NCBI GenBank assembly: GCA_003162415.1 | Contig: PMOL01000005.1 | Coordinates: forward strand, 341,836-405,835 | Direction: 5' to 3' | From: Candidatus Dormiibacterota bacterium | GTDB lineage: Bacteria > Chloroflexota > Dormibacteria > Aeolococcales > Aeolococcaceae | Length of the DNA stretch: 64,000 nt | Made by a program: the position numbers and the translations under genes | In this document: piece by piece, positions 1-8,748 of the stretch | Numbering within the stretch: position 1 is the stretch's first letter | How the letters are laid out: every line of letters starts with the position of its first letter | Notes under the pieces: generated by a model | What the model was told of the DNA's origin: nothing | What the model saw: only the letters and a program-made list of their open reading frames with translations | Databases searched by the model: none

Positions 1-56
1 TCGCCACCTGCGTGCGCACGAGACTGGCTGGCACCCCGCACTTCTGGCTTGGCGAA

Positions 57-71
57 GTTCGCATAGCGAAC
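57..71. promoter_or_regulatory. Palindrome GTTCGCATAGCGAAC, candidate IclR-family operator upstream of pca operon
   Basis: GTTC-N7-GAAC dyad (GTTCGC-ATA-GCGAAC) ~125 bp upstream of first pca gene; resembles PcaR/PcaU/PobR-type boxes; IclR gene lies at the operon end. Confidence 0.5.
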
Positions 72-75
72 TCAC

Positions 76-90
76 GTTCCTTGGATGAAC
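76..90. promoter_or_regulatory. Second GTTC-N7-GAAC dyad (GTTCCTTGGATGAAC), candidate tandem operator
   Basis: Same GTTC-N7-GAAC architecture, centre 19 bp from the first dyad. Confidence 0.4.
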
Positions 91-197
91 GTATCATATG
101 GTTCCGACGGGTGGACAAGCCCTATGCGAGTGCCAGCGGATCACCGAAAAAGCTATGGTCGCCGACACGAGTGTGCGCTACGCGAACATGTTGATCT

Positions 198-1022
198 GTG
201 AGCATGGCTGAGATCGTCTCGCTGTCCGATGGGATCGCCGCGGTCGTGCACGATGGCGACACGCTGGTGATGGAGGGCTTCACGCATCTCATCCCGTTCG
301 CGGCCGGGCACGAGATCATCCGCCAGCGACGCCACGATCTCACCTTGGTGCGAATGACCCCCGACCTCATCTACGACCAGCTGATCGGCATGGGATGCGC
401 CACCAAGTTGATCTTCTCGTGGGGGGGCAACCCGGGCGTCGGCTCCCTCCACCGGTTCCGCGACGCGGTCGAGAACTCATGGCCGCTTCCCCTGGATCTC
501 GAAGAGCACAGTCACGCGGGCATGGCCAACCGGTATCTCGCCGGGGCGAGCGGCCTCCCGTTCGCGGTGCTGCGCGGCTACGTCGGCACCGACCTTCCCG
601 CGCAGACCGACACCATCCGTCCGATCACCTGCCCCTTCACCGGCGAGGTGCTGACCGCGGTCCCAGCGCTGTCACCCGACGTGACCATCATCCACGCGCA
701 GCGCGCAGACCGGAAGGGCAATGTCCAGATGTGGGGCATTCTCGGCGTGCAGAAGGAAGCCGTGCTTGCTGCGAAACGGTCGCTGATCACCGTCGAGGAG
801 ATCGTGGACAGCCTCGATCCCAAGCCACAGGAGGTCGTGCTCCCATCGTTCGCCACCACCTACATCGCGGTGGCACCGGGCGGCGCGCATCCCTCCTACG
901 CGCAGGGATATTCCTTGCGGGACAACGCCTTTTACACGGAGTGGGACGCGATCAGCAAGGACCGCGAGACCTTCCTCCGCTGGATGGACGAGAACGTGAT
1001 TCGCCGGGTGCCCGCGGCGTGA
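198..1022 (+). CDS. pcaI: CoA-transferase subunit A (3-oxoadipate CoA-transferase-like)
   Basis: 274 aa ORF; CoA-transferase family I alpha-type sequence (GDTLVMEGFTHLIPFAAGHEIIRQ..., IFSWGGNPGVGS); first gene of pca operon. Confidence 0.8.
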   Translation: MSMAEIVSLSDGIAAVVHDGDTLVMEGFTHLIPFAAGHEIIRQRRHDLTLVRMTPDLIYDQLIGMGCATKLIFSWGGNPGVGSLHRFRDAVENSWPLPLDLEEHSHAGMANRYLAGASGLPFAVLRGYVGTDLPAQTDTIRPITCPFTGEVLTAVPALSPDVTIIHAQRADRKGNVQMWGILGVQKEAVLAAKRSLITVEEIVDSLDPKPQEVVLPSFATTYIAVAPGGAHPSYAQGYSLRDNAFYTEWDAISKDRETFLRWMDENVIRRVPAA

Positions 1023-1780
1023 CCGCCGCCTACACATCCGACGAGATGATGACCGTCGCCGCCGCACGGCAGCTGCACAACGGCACCGTCTGCTTTGTCG
1101 GCATCGGCCTGCCGAGCACCGCGGCGAACCTCGCCCGCGCCACCAGCGCGCCCGACGTTGTGCTCATCTACGAATCGGGAACGCTCGGCGCCAAGCCGGA
1201 TCGCCTGCCGCTGTCGATCGGCGACGGCATCCTCGCGGAGACCGCGGATGCGGTGGTGAGCGTGCCGGAGGTCTTCAACTACTGGTTGCAACCTGGCCGG
1301 ATCGACGTCGGCTTCCTCAGCGCCGCCCAGATCGACCGCTACGCCAATATCAACACCACAGTGATCGGCGCCGACTATCGCCACCCCAAGGTGCGGCTTC
1401 CAGGCGCGGGGGGTGCCCCCGAGATTGCTGCGTCGTGCCGCGAGGTCGTGGTGGTGCTGCGCCAGACCCTGCGGACGTTTGTGGACCGCGTCGACTTCAT
1501 CACCTCGGTCGGCTTCGGTCAGGGACCTGGCGATCGCCAGCGGCTCGGTCTCAGCGGCTCGGGGCCGCGGGTGGTCATCACCGACTTGGGCATCCTGACC
1601 CCGGACCCGGAGACCTGCGAGCTCACGCTCGTGCGCGTGCACAATGGATCGACCGCCGAGGATGCGCGCGCCGCCTCCGGCTGGCCACTCGCGGTGTCGC
1701 CCGAGCTCTCGACCACCGCCCCGCCGACCGAGGAAGAGCTCACCGTGCTGCGCCGTCTCGAGGCGACCAAGGGCGCGTGA
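1019..1780 (+). CDS. pcaJ: CoA-transferase subunit B (3-oxoadipate CoA-transferase-like)
   Basis: GTG start overlapping previous stop (GTGA); CFVGIGLPSTAANLA, IYESGTLGAKP, typical beta-subunit motifs. Confidence 0.8.
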   Translation: MTAAYTSDEMMTVAAARQLHNGTVCFVGIGLPSTAANLARATSAPDVVLIYESGTLGAKPDRLPLSIGDGILAETADAVVSVPEVFNYWLQPGRIDVGFLSAAQIDRYANINTTVIGADYRHPKVRLPGAGGAPEIAASCREVVVVLRQTLRTFVDRVDFITSVGFGQGPGDRQRLGLSGSGPRVVITDLGILTPDPETCELTLVRVHNGSTAEDARAASGWPLAVSPELSTTAPPTEEELTVLRRLEATKGA

Positions 1781-2958
1781 GCGAGGACGTCTTCATCCTG
1801 GACGCGGTGCGCACGCCCATCGGCCGGCACGGGGGAGCGCTTGCGGGTGTGCGCCCGGATGACCTTGCAGCCGGGGTGATAGCGGGGCTCGTCACGCGCA
1901 GTCCGTCCCTCGACTCCGCAGCGATCGGCGACGTGGTCTTTGGCGACGGCAACGCCGCGGGCGAGGACAACCGCAACGTCGCGCGCATGGCCCTGCTGCT
2001 CGCCGGCGTGCCGCCGAGCGTCCCGGGCACCACCGTGAACCGGCTCTGCGGGTCGGGGCTCGAGGCGGTGATCACCGCGAGCCGCGCGATCGCCGTCGGC
2101 GACCATTCGATCTGCATCGCCGGCGGGGTGGAATCGATGAGCCGCGCCCCCTGGGTGCTGCTCAAGCCGGAGCGCGGGCACGCGCGCACCAACGAGACGC
2201 TCTGGTCGACGACACTCGGCTGGCGCATGGTCAATCCGCGCATGCCAGCGGACTGGACGATCTCGCTCGGCGAAGGCGCGGAGCTGCTCGCCTCGAAGTA
2301 CTCCATCAGCCGCGAGGAGCAGGACGCGTTCGCGTTGCGCAGTCATCGCCAGGCAGCCGCGGCGTGGGAGTCGGGGCGATACGCCGGTGAGGTTCTCCCC
2401 GTGGACGGCATCGACCTCGGCCGGGACGAGTGCATTCGCCCCGATGCTTCGATCGACGCCCTGGCCAGGCTGCGCCCCGCGTTCCGGCCCGACGGCACGG
2501 TGACCGCCGGGAACGCCTCGCCGTTGAACGACGGCGCCGCGGCGGTGCTGCTCGCCGACGCCGAGGGCGCGCGCCGAGCCGGTCGCGAGCCGCTGGCTCG
2601 CATCGTCGCGCGTGGCGTCAGCGCGGTCGAGCCGCCCCTCTACGGCATCGGACCGGTCGCCGCCGCCAACGCTGCGCTCGCTCGCGCGGGCATCGGGTGG
2701 AAGGACCTCGCGGTTGTCGAGCTGAACGAGGCATTCGCGGCGCAGTCGCTGGCCTGCCTGCGCGAGTGGCCGGAGCTCGACGCTGAGAAGGTGAATCCGA
2801 ACGGCGGCGCGATCGCGATCGGTCATCCGATCGGGTGCTCCGGGGCCCGGATCCTCGGTTCACTCGCACACGAATTGCACCGGCGGGGTGGCGGCTACGG
2901 CCTCGCGGCGATCTGCATCGGCGTTGGCCAGGGTCTCGCCGTGGTGCTGGAGGCCTGA
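1777..2958 (+). CDS. pcaF: Thiolase (acetyl-CoA acetyltransferase / 3-oxoadipyl-CoA thiolase)
   Basis: FILDAVRTPIGRHGGALAGVRPDDL, NRLCGSGLEAV active site Cys, NPNGGAIAIGHPIGCSGARI C-terminal thiolase motif; GTGA overlap. Confidence 0.88.
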   Translation: MSEDVFILDAVRTPIGRHGGALAGVRPDDLAAGVIAGLVTRSPSLDSAAIGDVVFGDGNAAGEDNRNVARMALLLAGVPPSVPGTTVNRLCGSGLEAVITASRAIAVGDHSICIAGGVESMSRAPWVLLKPERGHARTNETLWSTTLGWRMVNPRMPADWTISLGEGAELLASKYSISREEQDAFALRSHRQAAAAWESGRYAGEVLPVDGIDLGRDECIRPDASIDALARLRPAFRPDGTVTAGNASPLNDGAAAVLLADAEGARRAGREPLARIVARGVSAVEPPLYGIGPVAAANAALARAGIGWKDLAVVELNEAFAAQSLACLREWPELDAEKVNPNGGAIAIGHPIGCSGARILGSLAHELHRRGGGYGLAAICIGVGQGLAVVLEA

Positions 2959-3656
2959 TGGAAGCGCCGTCACGCTCCGTGCATCCGCCCAACGACTTCC
3001 CGGGATATCGATCAACCGCGCTGCGCGCACCGAAACAGCCGCTGCGAGTGCTCCCGGGACGGCTCGGCGAGCTCACCGCACCGCTCCTTGCCGGCGAGAC
3101 GATCGGTCTCCTCGACCACGATTTGACGCGCCAGCACGACGGCGACCCGCTCGGTGAACGGATCAGCATCAGCGGGCGCGTGCTCGATGATGACGGGAAC
3201 CCGGTTGCCGGCGCGCTTATCGAGCTCTGGCAGGCCAATGCGGCCGGGCGCTACGCGCACCTGTCGGATCAGCACCCGGCCCCGCTCGACCCGAACTTCA
3301 GCGGTGCAGGCCGTTGCCTCACCGATGTTGAGGGTGGCTATCGCTTCGTCACCGTCAAGCCGGGGGCGTATCCCTGGCGCAACCATCCCAACGCGTGGCG
3401 GCCGGCGCACGTGCATTTCTCGGTGTTCACCCCCGCCATCGCTCAGCGCCTGGTCACCCAGATGTACTTCCCCGGCGACCCCCTCTTCGATCAGGACCCG
3501 ATCTTCAACTCGGTACCGGACGCGGACTCTCGCCGGCGACTCGTGGCGCGCTGGTCGCTCGAGCTCACCGAACCCGAGTGGTCGCTCGGCTATGCCTGGG
3601 ACATCGTGGTCGCGGGGCGCGACGCCACCCCGCTCGACGATGATCCGAGCGAATGA
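2958..3656 (+). CDS. pcaH: Protocatechuate 3,4-dioxygenase beta subunit
   Basis: Intradiol dioxygenase signature (LIELWQANAAGRYAH..., YPWRNHPNAWRPAHVHFSVF, QMYFPGDPL). Confidence 0.9.
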   Translation: MEAPSRSVHPPNDFPGYRSTALRAPKQPLRVLPGRLGELTAPLLAGETIGLLDHDLTRQHDGDPLGERISISGRVLDDDGNPVAGALIELWQANAAGRYAHLSDQHPAPLDPNFSGAGRCLTDVEGGYRFVTVKPGAYPWRNHPNAWRPAHVHFSVFTPAIAQRLVTQMYFPGDPLFDQDPIFNSVPDADSRRRLVARWSLELTEPEWSLGYAWDIVVAGRDATPLDDDPSE

Positions 3657-4138
3657 CACTGCCGCTGACGCCCTCGCAGACCGTCGGACCGTTCTTCCGG
3701 ATCGGGCTCTCCACCACCATCGGGTCGCACGTCATCGGTGAGGGAATGCCCGGTGCGATACGCATCTCCGGGCAGGTGCTCGACGGCGCCGGTGAGCCGG
3801 TCCCGGACGCGCTGATCGAGACCTGGCAACCGGAGGGCGCCGGACGGTGCGCGACCGACGAGGAGGGGCATTTCGCGATCGTCACCAGCAAGCCGCAGGA
3901 TGGCGCGGCGAACGGCGCGCCGCACCTCGACGTCTCGGTCTTCGCGCGCGGCCTGCTCACACGCCTCGTGACGCGCATGTTCTTCCCCGACGAGAGCGCC
4001 GCAAATGACGCGGACCCGGTGCTCCGAACCCTCTCTCCGACCGAGCGGGCGACGCTTGTCGCAGTGAGAGAGGAGGGTGGTCTTCGGTTCGACATCCACC
4101 TTCAGGGCGCCGGTGAGACAGTCTTCTTCGATCGCTGA
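3653..4138 (+). CDS. pcaG: Protocatechuate 3,4-dioxygenase alpha subunit
   Basis: TPSQTVGPFFRIGL, GQVLDGAGEPVPDALIETWQ, LLTRLVTRMFFPDE; ATGA overlap with pcaH. Confidence 0.9.
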   Translation: MTLPLTPSQTVGPFFRIGLSTTIGSHVIGEGMPGAIRISGQVLDGAGEPVPDALIETWQPEGAGRCATDEEGHFAIVTSKPQDGAANGAPHLDVSVFARGLLTRLVTRMFFPDESAANDADPVLRTLSPTERATLVAVREEGGLRFDIHLQGAGETVFFDR

Positions 4139-5471
4139 GAGCCTGGTCGGTCCGCTCTTCGGCAGTCCGGCGGTGGATGCGGCGCTGAGTGATGCGGCGT
4201 GGCTCCAGGCGATGCTCGATTTCGAGGCGGCGCTTGCGGAGTCGGAGGCTGATGCCGGGCTGGTTCCCGCGCCCCTGGCAGCCGAGATCGCCGCCGCGTG
4301 TCATGCCGACGCTTTCGACATCGCGGAGGTCGGGCAGCGTTCGGTCACGGCAGGTAACCCTGCCGCACCTCTGGTTCGGGCGTTGATGGACGTCCTCTCC
4401 TCGGAAGCGCGCGAATACGTGCATCTCGGCGCCACCAGCCAGGACGTCATCGACACGGCGTTCTCATTGATGGCACAGCGGGCGCTGGATGTGATCCTCG
4501 AGGACATGTCATCGGTGGCGTCTGAATGCGCCGCCCTTGCCGGAACGCACGGTCACACGCTCATGACCGCGCGTACGCTCCTGCAGCCGGCCACCCCGAC
4601 GACCTTCGGCTACAAGGCCGCAGGCTGGTTGGTGAGCGTGGACGAAGCACGGGTGCTGCTGGGGCGCGTGCGCTTCGAACGACTCGCGGTGCAATTCGGT
4701 GGCGCGGCGGGAACGCTGGCAGCCCTCGGGGGCACCGGTGTCGAGGTCGCACGCCGCCTCGCCGCACGTCTCGGGCTCGCCGAGCCCGTGCTCCCGTGGC
4801 ACACGGATCGAACCCGGGTTGCCGAGCTCGCCGCGGCGCTCGGCACTGCTGTGGGCGTCGCCGGGAAGATCGCTCGCGACGTCGCGCTCCTCGCCCAGGC
4901 TGAGGTAGCCGAGGCCGCCGAAGCGGAGCCGGGGACGTCGTCGACGTTGCCCCATAAGCGAAACCCGGTTCGCGCCGTGTTGATCCTCGCCGCCGCGGCG
5001 CGCGCGCCCGGACTGGTTGGAACGGTATTCACCTCGATGGTACAGGAGCACGAGCGCGCCGCCGGAGCGTGGCATGCGGAGTGGGAGCCCATCCGCGATC
5101 TGCTGCGCATCGCCGGCGGCGCGAGCCATCACGCGGCGATGTTGCTGGGCTCGCTGCAGGTGGACCCTGCACGCATGGCGGAGAACCTCGCCGCGGATGG
5201 CGGATTGGTGATGGCCGAGAACCTCGCGCTCCAGATCTCGCACCGCACCGGGCGCTCCACTGCGCGCGACGTCGTCCGCCGCTGCAGCGAGGAGGCGATG
5301 AAGCGCCGCGTTGCGTTTGCGGACGTCGTCCGCGGCGATCCCGAGGTGCGCCGCCACCTCTCCGACGACGAGATCGCGGCAGCGCTCGATCCCACCGGGT
5401 ATCTCGGGTCGATCGAGGAGCTCATCAAGCGTGCCCAGGATGGGCATCGCGGAGCCGGCGCGAGCTCATGA
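4113..5471 (+). CDS. pcaB: 3-carboxy-cis,cis-muconate cycloisomerase
   Basis: Fumarase/aspartase superfamily; EPGTSSTLPHKRNPVRA signature; EYVHLGATSQDVIDTA; GTG start inferred (ORF opens at 4077). Confidence 0.87.
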   Translation: MRQSSSIAESLVGPLFGSPAVDAALSDAAWLQAMLDFEAALAESEADAGLVPAPLAAEIAAACHADAFDIAEVGQRSVTAGNPAAPLVRALMDVLSSEAREYVHLGATSQDVIDTAFSLMAQRALDVILEDMSSVASECAALAGTHGHTLMTARTLLQPATPTTFGYKAAGWLVSVDEARVLLGRVRFERLAVQFGGAAGTLAALGGTGVEVARRLAARLGLAEPVLPWHTDRTRVAELAAALGTAVGVAGKIARDVALLAQAEVAEAAEAEPGTSSTLPHKRNPVRAVLILAAAARAPGLVGTVFTSMVQEHERAAGAWHAEWEPIRDLLRIAGGASHHAAMLLGSLQVDPARMAENLAADGGLVMAENLALQISHRTGRSTARDVVRRCSEEAMKRRVAFADVVRGDPEVRRHLSDDEIAAALDPTGYLGSIEELIKRAQDGHRGAGASS

Positions 5472-6247
5472 GCGTCGAGGTCGCGTACTCGTGGGTCGGC
5501 GATCGTGACAAACCGGCGCTGGTCATGAGCAGCGCGCTCGGAACGTCGCGAGCGATGTGGGACGCGCAACACCCGCTCGGCGACCGGTACTCGCTGCTCC
5601 TGTACGACCATCGCGGCCTCGGTGAATCGCCTGCGCCACCGAGTCCGTATACGGTTGCCGAGCTCGGCGCCGATGTGATCGCGCTCCTCGACCGACTCGG
5701 CCTCTCCACGGTGGCGTTCTGCGGCGTGTCGCTCGGCGGTATGGTCGGGCTCTGGCTCGCCGCGCATCACCCGTCTCGCATCAGCGCGCTCGTCGCGATG
5801 GCCGCACTGTCGCGGCTGCAACCGGCGGACCGGTATCTCGAGCGCGCTGCGGCGGTCCGGGCCGATGGCATCGCACCGATCGCTTCCGGGGTCGTTGCTC
5901 GGTGGTTCACGCCGCGATTCGCACAGGAGCACCCGGCAGCGCTCAAGCGACTCACGGACGCTCTTGTGGATATGAACGCCGAAGGGTATGCGAGCTGCTG
6001 CGAGGCGGTGGCGTCATGTGACCTGCGCACCGACATCCGCAGGATCAATGCGCGGACCCTGATCATCGCCGGTGCCGAGGATCCGTTCGTGCCGGCATCG
6101 AGCGCGGTGATGTTCGGCGCATCCTTCCACGACGCGAGCGTTGCGGTGATTGACGGTGCCGCGCACCTCGTGAATCTCGAGCAGCCGGACATCGTCAATC
6201 GACTGGTGCTCGACCACCTCAGTGAAGCCGATGGAGGAGTGGCGTGA
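5468..6247 (+). CDS. pcaD: 3-oxoadipate enol-lactonase (alpha/beta hydrolase)
   Basis: YDHRGLGES, FCGVSLGGMVGLWLA nucleophile elbow; position between pcaB and pcaC. Confidence 0.87.
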   Translation: MSVEVAYSWVGDRDKPALVMSSALGTSRAMWDAQHPLGDRYSLLLYDHRGLGESPAPPSPYTVAELGADVIALLDRLGLSTVAFCGVSLGGMVGLWLAAHHPSRISALVAMAALSRLQPADRYLERAAAVRADGIAPIASGVVARWFTPRFAQEHPAALKRLTDALVDMNAEGYASCCEAVASCDLRTDIRRINARTLIIAGAEDPFVPASSAVMFGASFHDASVAVIDGAAHLVNLEQPDIVNRLVLDHLSEADGGVA

Positions 6248-6636
6248 GCGACGACATCCGAGAGCAGGGAATGACCACCCGGCGCGAGGTCCTCGGCGAC
6301 GAGCACGTGGATCGCGCGATGGCCGGTGCCGACGCGTTCACCGCCGATTTCCAGGAGTACATCACGCGCTCCGCATGGGGTGCGGTCTGGTCCCGTCCGG
6401 GACTCGACCGGCGCACACGAAGTTGCATCACGGTGGCCATGCTCGCCGCGCAGGGCATGGATGACGAGCTTGCGCTGCACCTTCGCGCCGCGCGGCGCAA
6501 CGGCGTCAGCGTCGAGGAGATCAAGGAGGTCCTCCTCCAGGTCGCGGTGTACGCAGGCGTCCCTCGCGCGAACCGCGCCTTCACGATTGCCCGAGAGGTT
6601 CTGACCGGGATGGTTCCACCCACGGAATCGATGTGA
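6244..6636 (+). CDS. pcaC: 4-carboxymuconolactone decarboxylase
   Basis: 130 aa carboxymuconolactone decarboxylase-family protein (RTRSCITVAMLAAQGMDDELALHLRAARRNGVSVEEIKEVLLQ). Confidence 0.9.
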   Translation: MSDDIREQGMTTRREVLGDEHVDRAMAGADAFTADFQEYITRSAWGAVWSRPGLDRRTRSCITVAMLAAQGMDDELALHLRAARRNGVSVEEIKEVLLQVAVYAGVPRANRAFTIAREVLTGMVPPTESM

Positions 6637-7451
6637 CCGACGTCGATCGACCCGCGGTTGCGCGAGTTGATCGCGGTATCGGCACGGACTTCGTGCAGTC
6701 CCTGGAGCGTGGCCTCGCGGTCATTCGCGCATTTGACGCCGAACATCCCGAGCTGACCCTGAGCGAGGTCGCGCGCGCTGCCGGCCTGACCCGCGCATCG
6801 GCGCGGCGTTTCCTCCGCACCCTGTCCGAGCTTGGTTACGTGCGCAGCAATGGACGCCTCTTCGCGCTGCGGCCCCGCGTGCTCGAGCTCGGGTACGCGT
6901 ACCTCTCGAGCCTCAGCCTGCACGAGGTCGCACAGCCCCATCTCGAGCGGCTGGTGGGAATCCTTCGAGAGTCATCGTCGGTCTCGGTGCTCGACGCCGA
7001 TGACGTCGTCTACGTCGCGCGTGTCCCGACCCGCCGGATCATGACCATCACCATCAGCGTCGGCACCCGGTTCCCCGCCTACGCGACCTCGATGGGCCGA
7101 GTGCTGCTGGCCGGGCAGAGCGACGAGTGGCTCGACGGCTACTTCGCGACAGTCGAGCTGCGCCGGCTCACGGCGCGCACCGTCACCGATGTTCCGTCGC
7201 TGCGCGCGGAGCTGCTCCTGGTTCGCGAGCAGGGCTGGGCATTCGTCGACGAGGAGCTCGAGGAAGGCCTCCGCGCGATCGCCGCGCCGATCAACGATTC
7301 CTCTGGACGCGTGATTGCAGCCGTCAACGTCTCGTCGCCGGTGAGCCGCGGGAGCCCCGACCTGGTCCGAGGCGAGTTCCTGCCCCACCTGCTCGCCGCC
7401 GCGCGCGGGATCGAAGAGGATCTGAGCCACAGCACAACGGGGTCGCGCTGA
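6633..7451 (+). CDS. IclR-family transcriptional regulator (PcaR/PcaU-like)
   Basis: VQSLERGLAVIRAFDAEHPELTLSEVARAAGLTRASARRFLRTL HTH plus IclR effector domain; last regulator-type gene of pca operon. Confidence 0.87.
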   Translation: MTDVDRPAVARVDRGIGTDFVQSLERGLAVIRAFDAEHPELTLSEVARAAGLTRASARRFLRTLSELGYVRSNGRLFALRPRVLELGYAYLSSLSLHEVAQPHLERLVGILRESSSVSVLDADDVVYVARVPTRRIMTITISVGTRFPAYATSMGRVLLAGQSDEWLDGYFATVELRRLTARTVTDVPSLRAELLLVREQGWAFVDEELEEGLRAIAAPINDSSGRVIAAVNVSSPVSRGSPDLVRGEFLPHLLAAARGIEEDLSHSTTGSR

Positions 7452-7453
7452 CC

Positions 7454-8173
7454 ATGCCGGTCACACACGCCGGCGACATCGACATGTATTACGAGCTGCA
7501 TGGATCGGGCGATCCACTGGTCTTGATCGGCGGTCTCGCCAGCGACATCTCACAGTGGGGGTGGCTCACCGACTTCTGCGCGCAGACCCACCAGGTGCTT
7601 GCGTTCGACAACCGCGGTGCCGGGCGCACCGACAGACCGGACGCGCCGTACACGATCCCGATGATGTCCAACGACACCGACGCGCTCATGGATGCCGTCG
7701 GCATGAGCCAGGCGACGGTGGTCGGGATTTCCATGGGCGGCCGCATCGCGCTGGACCTGGCGCTCGAGCACCCCGGCCGTGTCGCGCGGCTCGTGCTGGT
7801 GAGCACCATGGCGTCGGCGAGGCTCGACGGCTCCATGTCGCGCATGGAGATGCTCAGCGTGCTCAGCAGCCTGGTGTACCGCGGGAAGTACCCACAGCCG
7901 CGGTACGCCTTTTCACGGCAGCGAGAGGCATCGCGTTCCTATGGCTGCATCGACCGCCTTGGCGAGATCCATGTTCCAACCACCATCCTGCACGGGCGCA
8001 AGGACAAGGTTGCCCCACTTCGTGAGGCGGAAGCGATGCGGCGGGGCATCGCCGGGTCGCAGCTCGTGACCTTCAGGGGCGGTCACCTCTTCTTCCTGGT
8101 GCGCGAGCGCAAATGGTTCTTCGACAGCCTCGCCACCGCGATGACCGCTCGCTCACGGGTTGCCGGGTCATGA
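7454..8173 (+). CDS. Alpha/beta hydrolase
   Basis: FDNRGAGRTD, VVGISMGGRIALDLAL, HGRKDKVAP, GGHLFF. Confidence 0.8.
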   Translation: MPVTHAGDIDMYYELHGSGDPLVLIGGLASDISQWGWLTDFCAQTHQVLAFDNRGAGRTDRPDAPYTIPMMSNDTDALMDAVGMSQATVVGISMGGRIALDLALEHPGRVARLVLVSTMASARLDGSMSRMEMLSVLSSLVYRGKYPQPRYAFSRQREASRSYGCIDRLGEIHVPTTILHGRKDKVAPLREAEAMRRGIAGSQLVTFRGGHLFFLVRERKWFFDSLATAMTARSRVAGS

Positions 8174-8748
8174 GCCAGACCTGGGTTGCGCTGGTACGAG
8201 GGATCAACGTCGGCCGTGCCAAACGAATCGCGATGCTGGATCTTCGCAACCTGCTGGAATCACTCGGGTACTCGGACGTTCGCACCCACGGGCAGAGCGG
8301 CAATGCGGTCTTCTTGTCGGGACAGGGCAACGCCGCAGCGATCGAGGAGGAGATCTCGAAGCGCATCCGCAGCGACTTCCGCATGGACACCTCCGTGCTT
8401 GTCCGCACCGCAACCGAGTTCGTGACGGCCGTCGACGCCAATCCCTTCATGGCGCGCGGCGTTGCGCCAAACGAGCTGCATGTCGCGTTCCTGAGCGCCG
8501 AGCCGGCCGCCGCGAAGAAGGCGGGACTTGATCGAGCGGCCTTCGCGCCAGACGAGTTCGCATTCGGCAAGCGGGTGATATACGTGCGCCTTCCCAACGG
8601 GATCACGGGCTCGACGCTGCCCGACTGGGAGCGCGCGCTCGGGGTGCGCGTGACTCAGCGAAACTGGAACACGTCGACCAAGCTTCGCGACCTGCTCAGC
8701 TCGGCCGCCATCGGCTGTGGCGTGTCCGCGCCGCACCCTCGCGGATGA
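8170..8748 (+). CDS. DUF1697-family protein
   Basis: WVALVRGINVGRAKRIAMLDLRNLLESLGYSDVRTHGQSGNAVF, typical DUF1697 N-terminus. Confidence 0.8.
   Translation: MSQTWVALVRGINVGRAKRIAMLDLRNLLESLGYSDVRTHGQSGNAVFLSGQGNAAAIEEEISKRIRSDFRMDTSVLVRTATEFVTAVDANPFMARGVAPNELHVAFLSAEPAAAKKAGLDRAAFAPDEFAFGKRVIYVRLPNGITGSTLPDWERALGVRVTQRNWNTSTKLRDLLSSAAIGCGVSAPHPRG

Noticed and set aside
1519-2826. Long minus-strand ORF (435 aa) opposite CoA-transferase/thiolase genes
   Set aside because: Low-complexity Arg/Ala-rich shadow translation of high-GC coding DNA; plus strand encodes clear conserved enzymes
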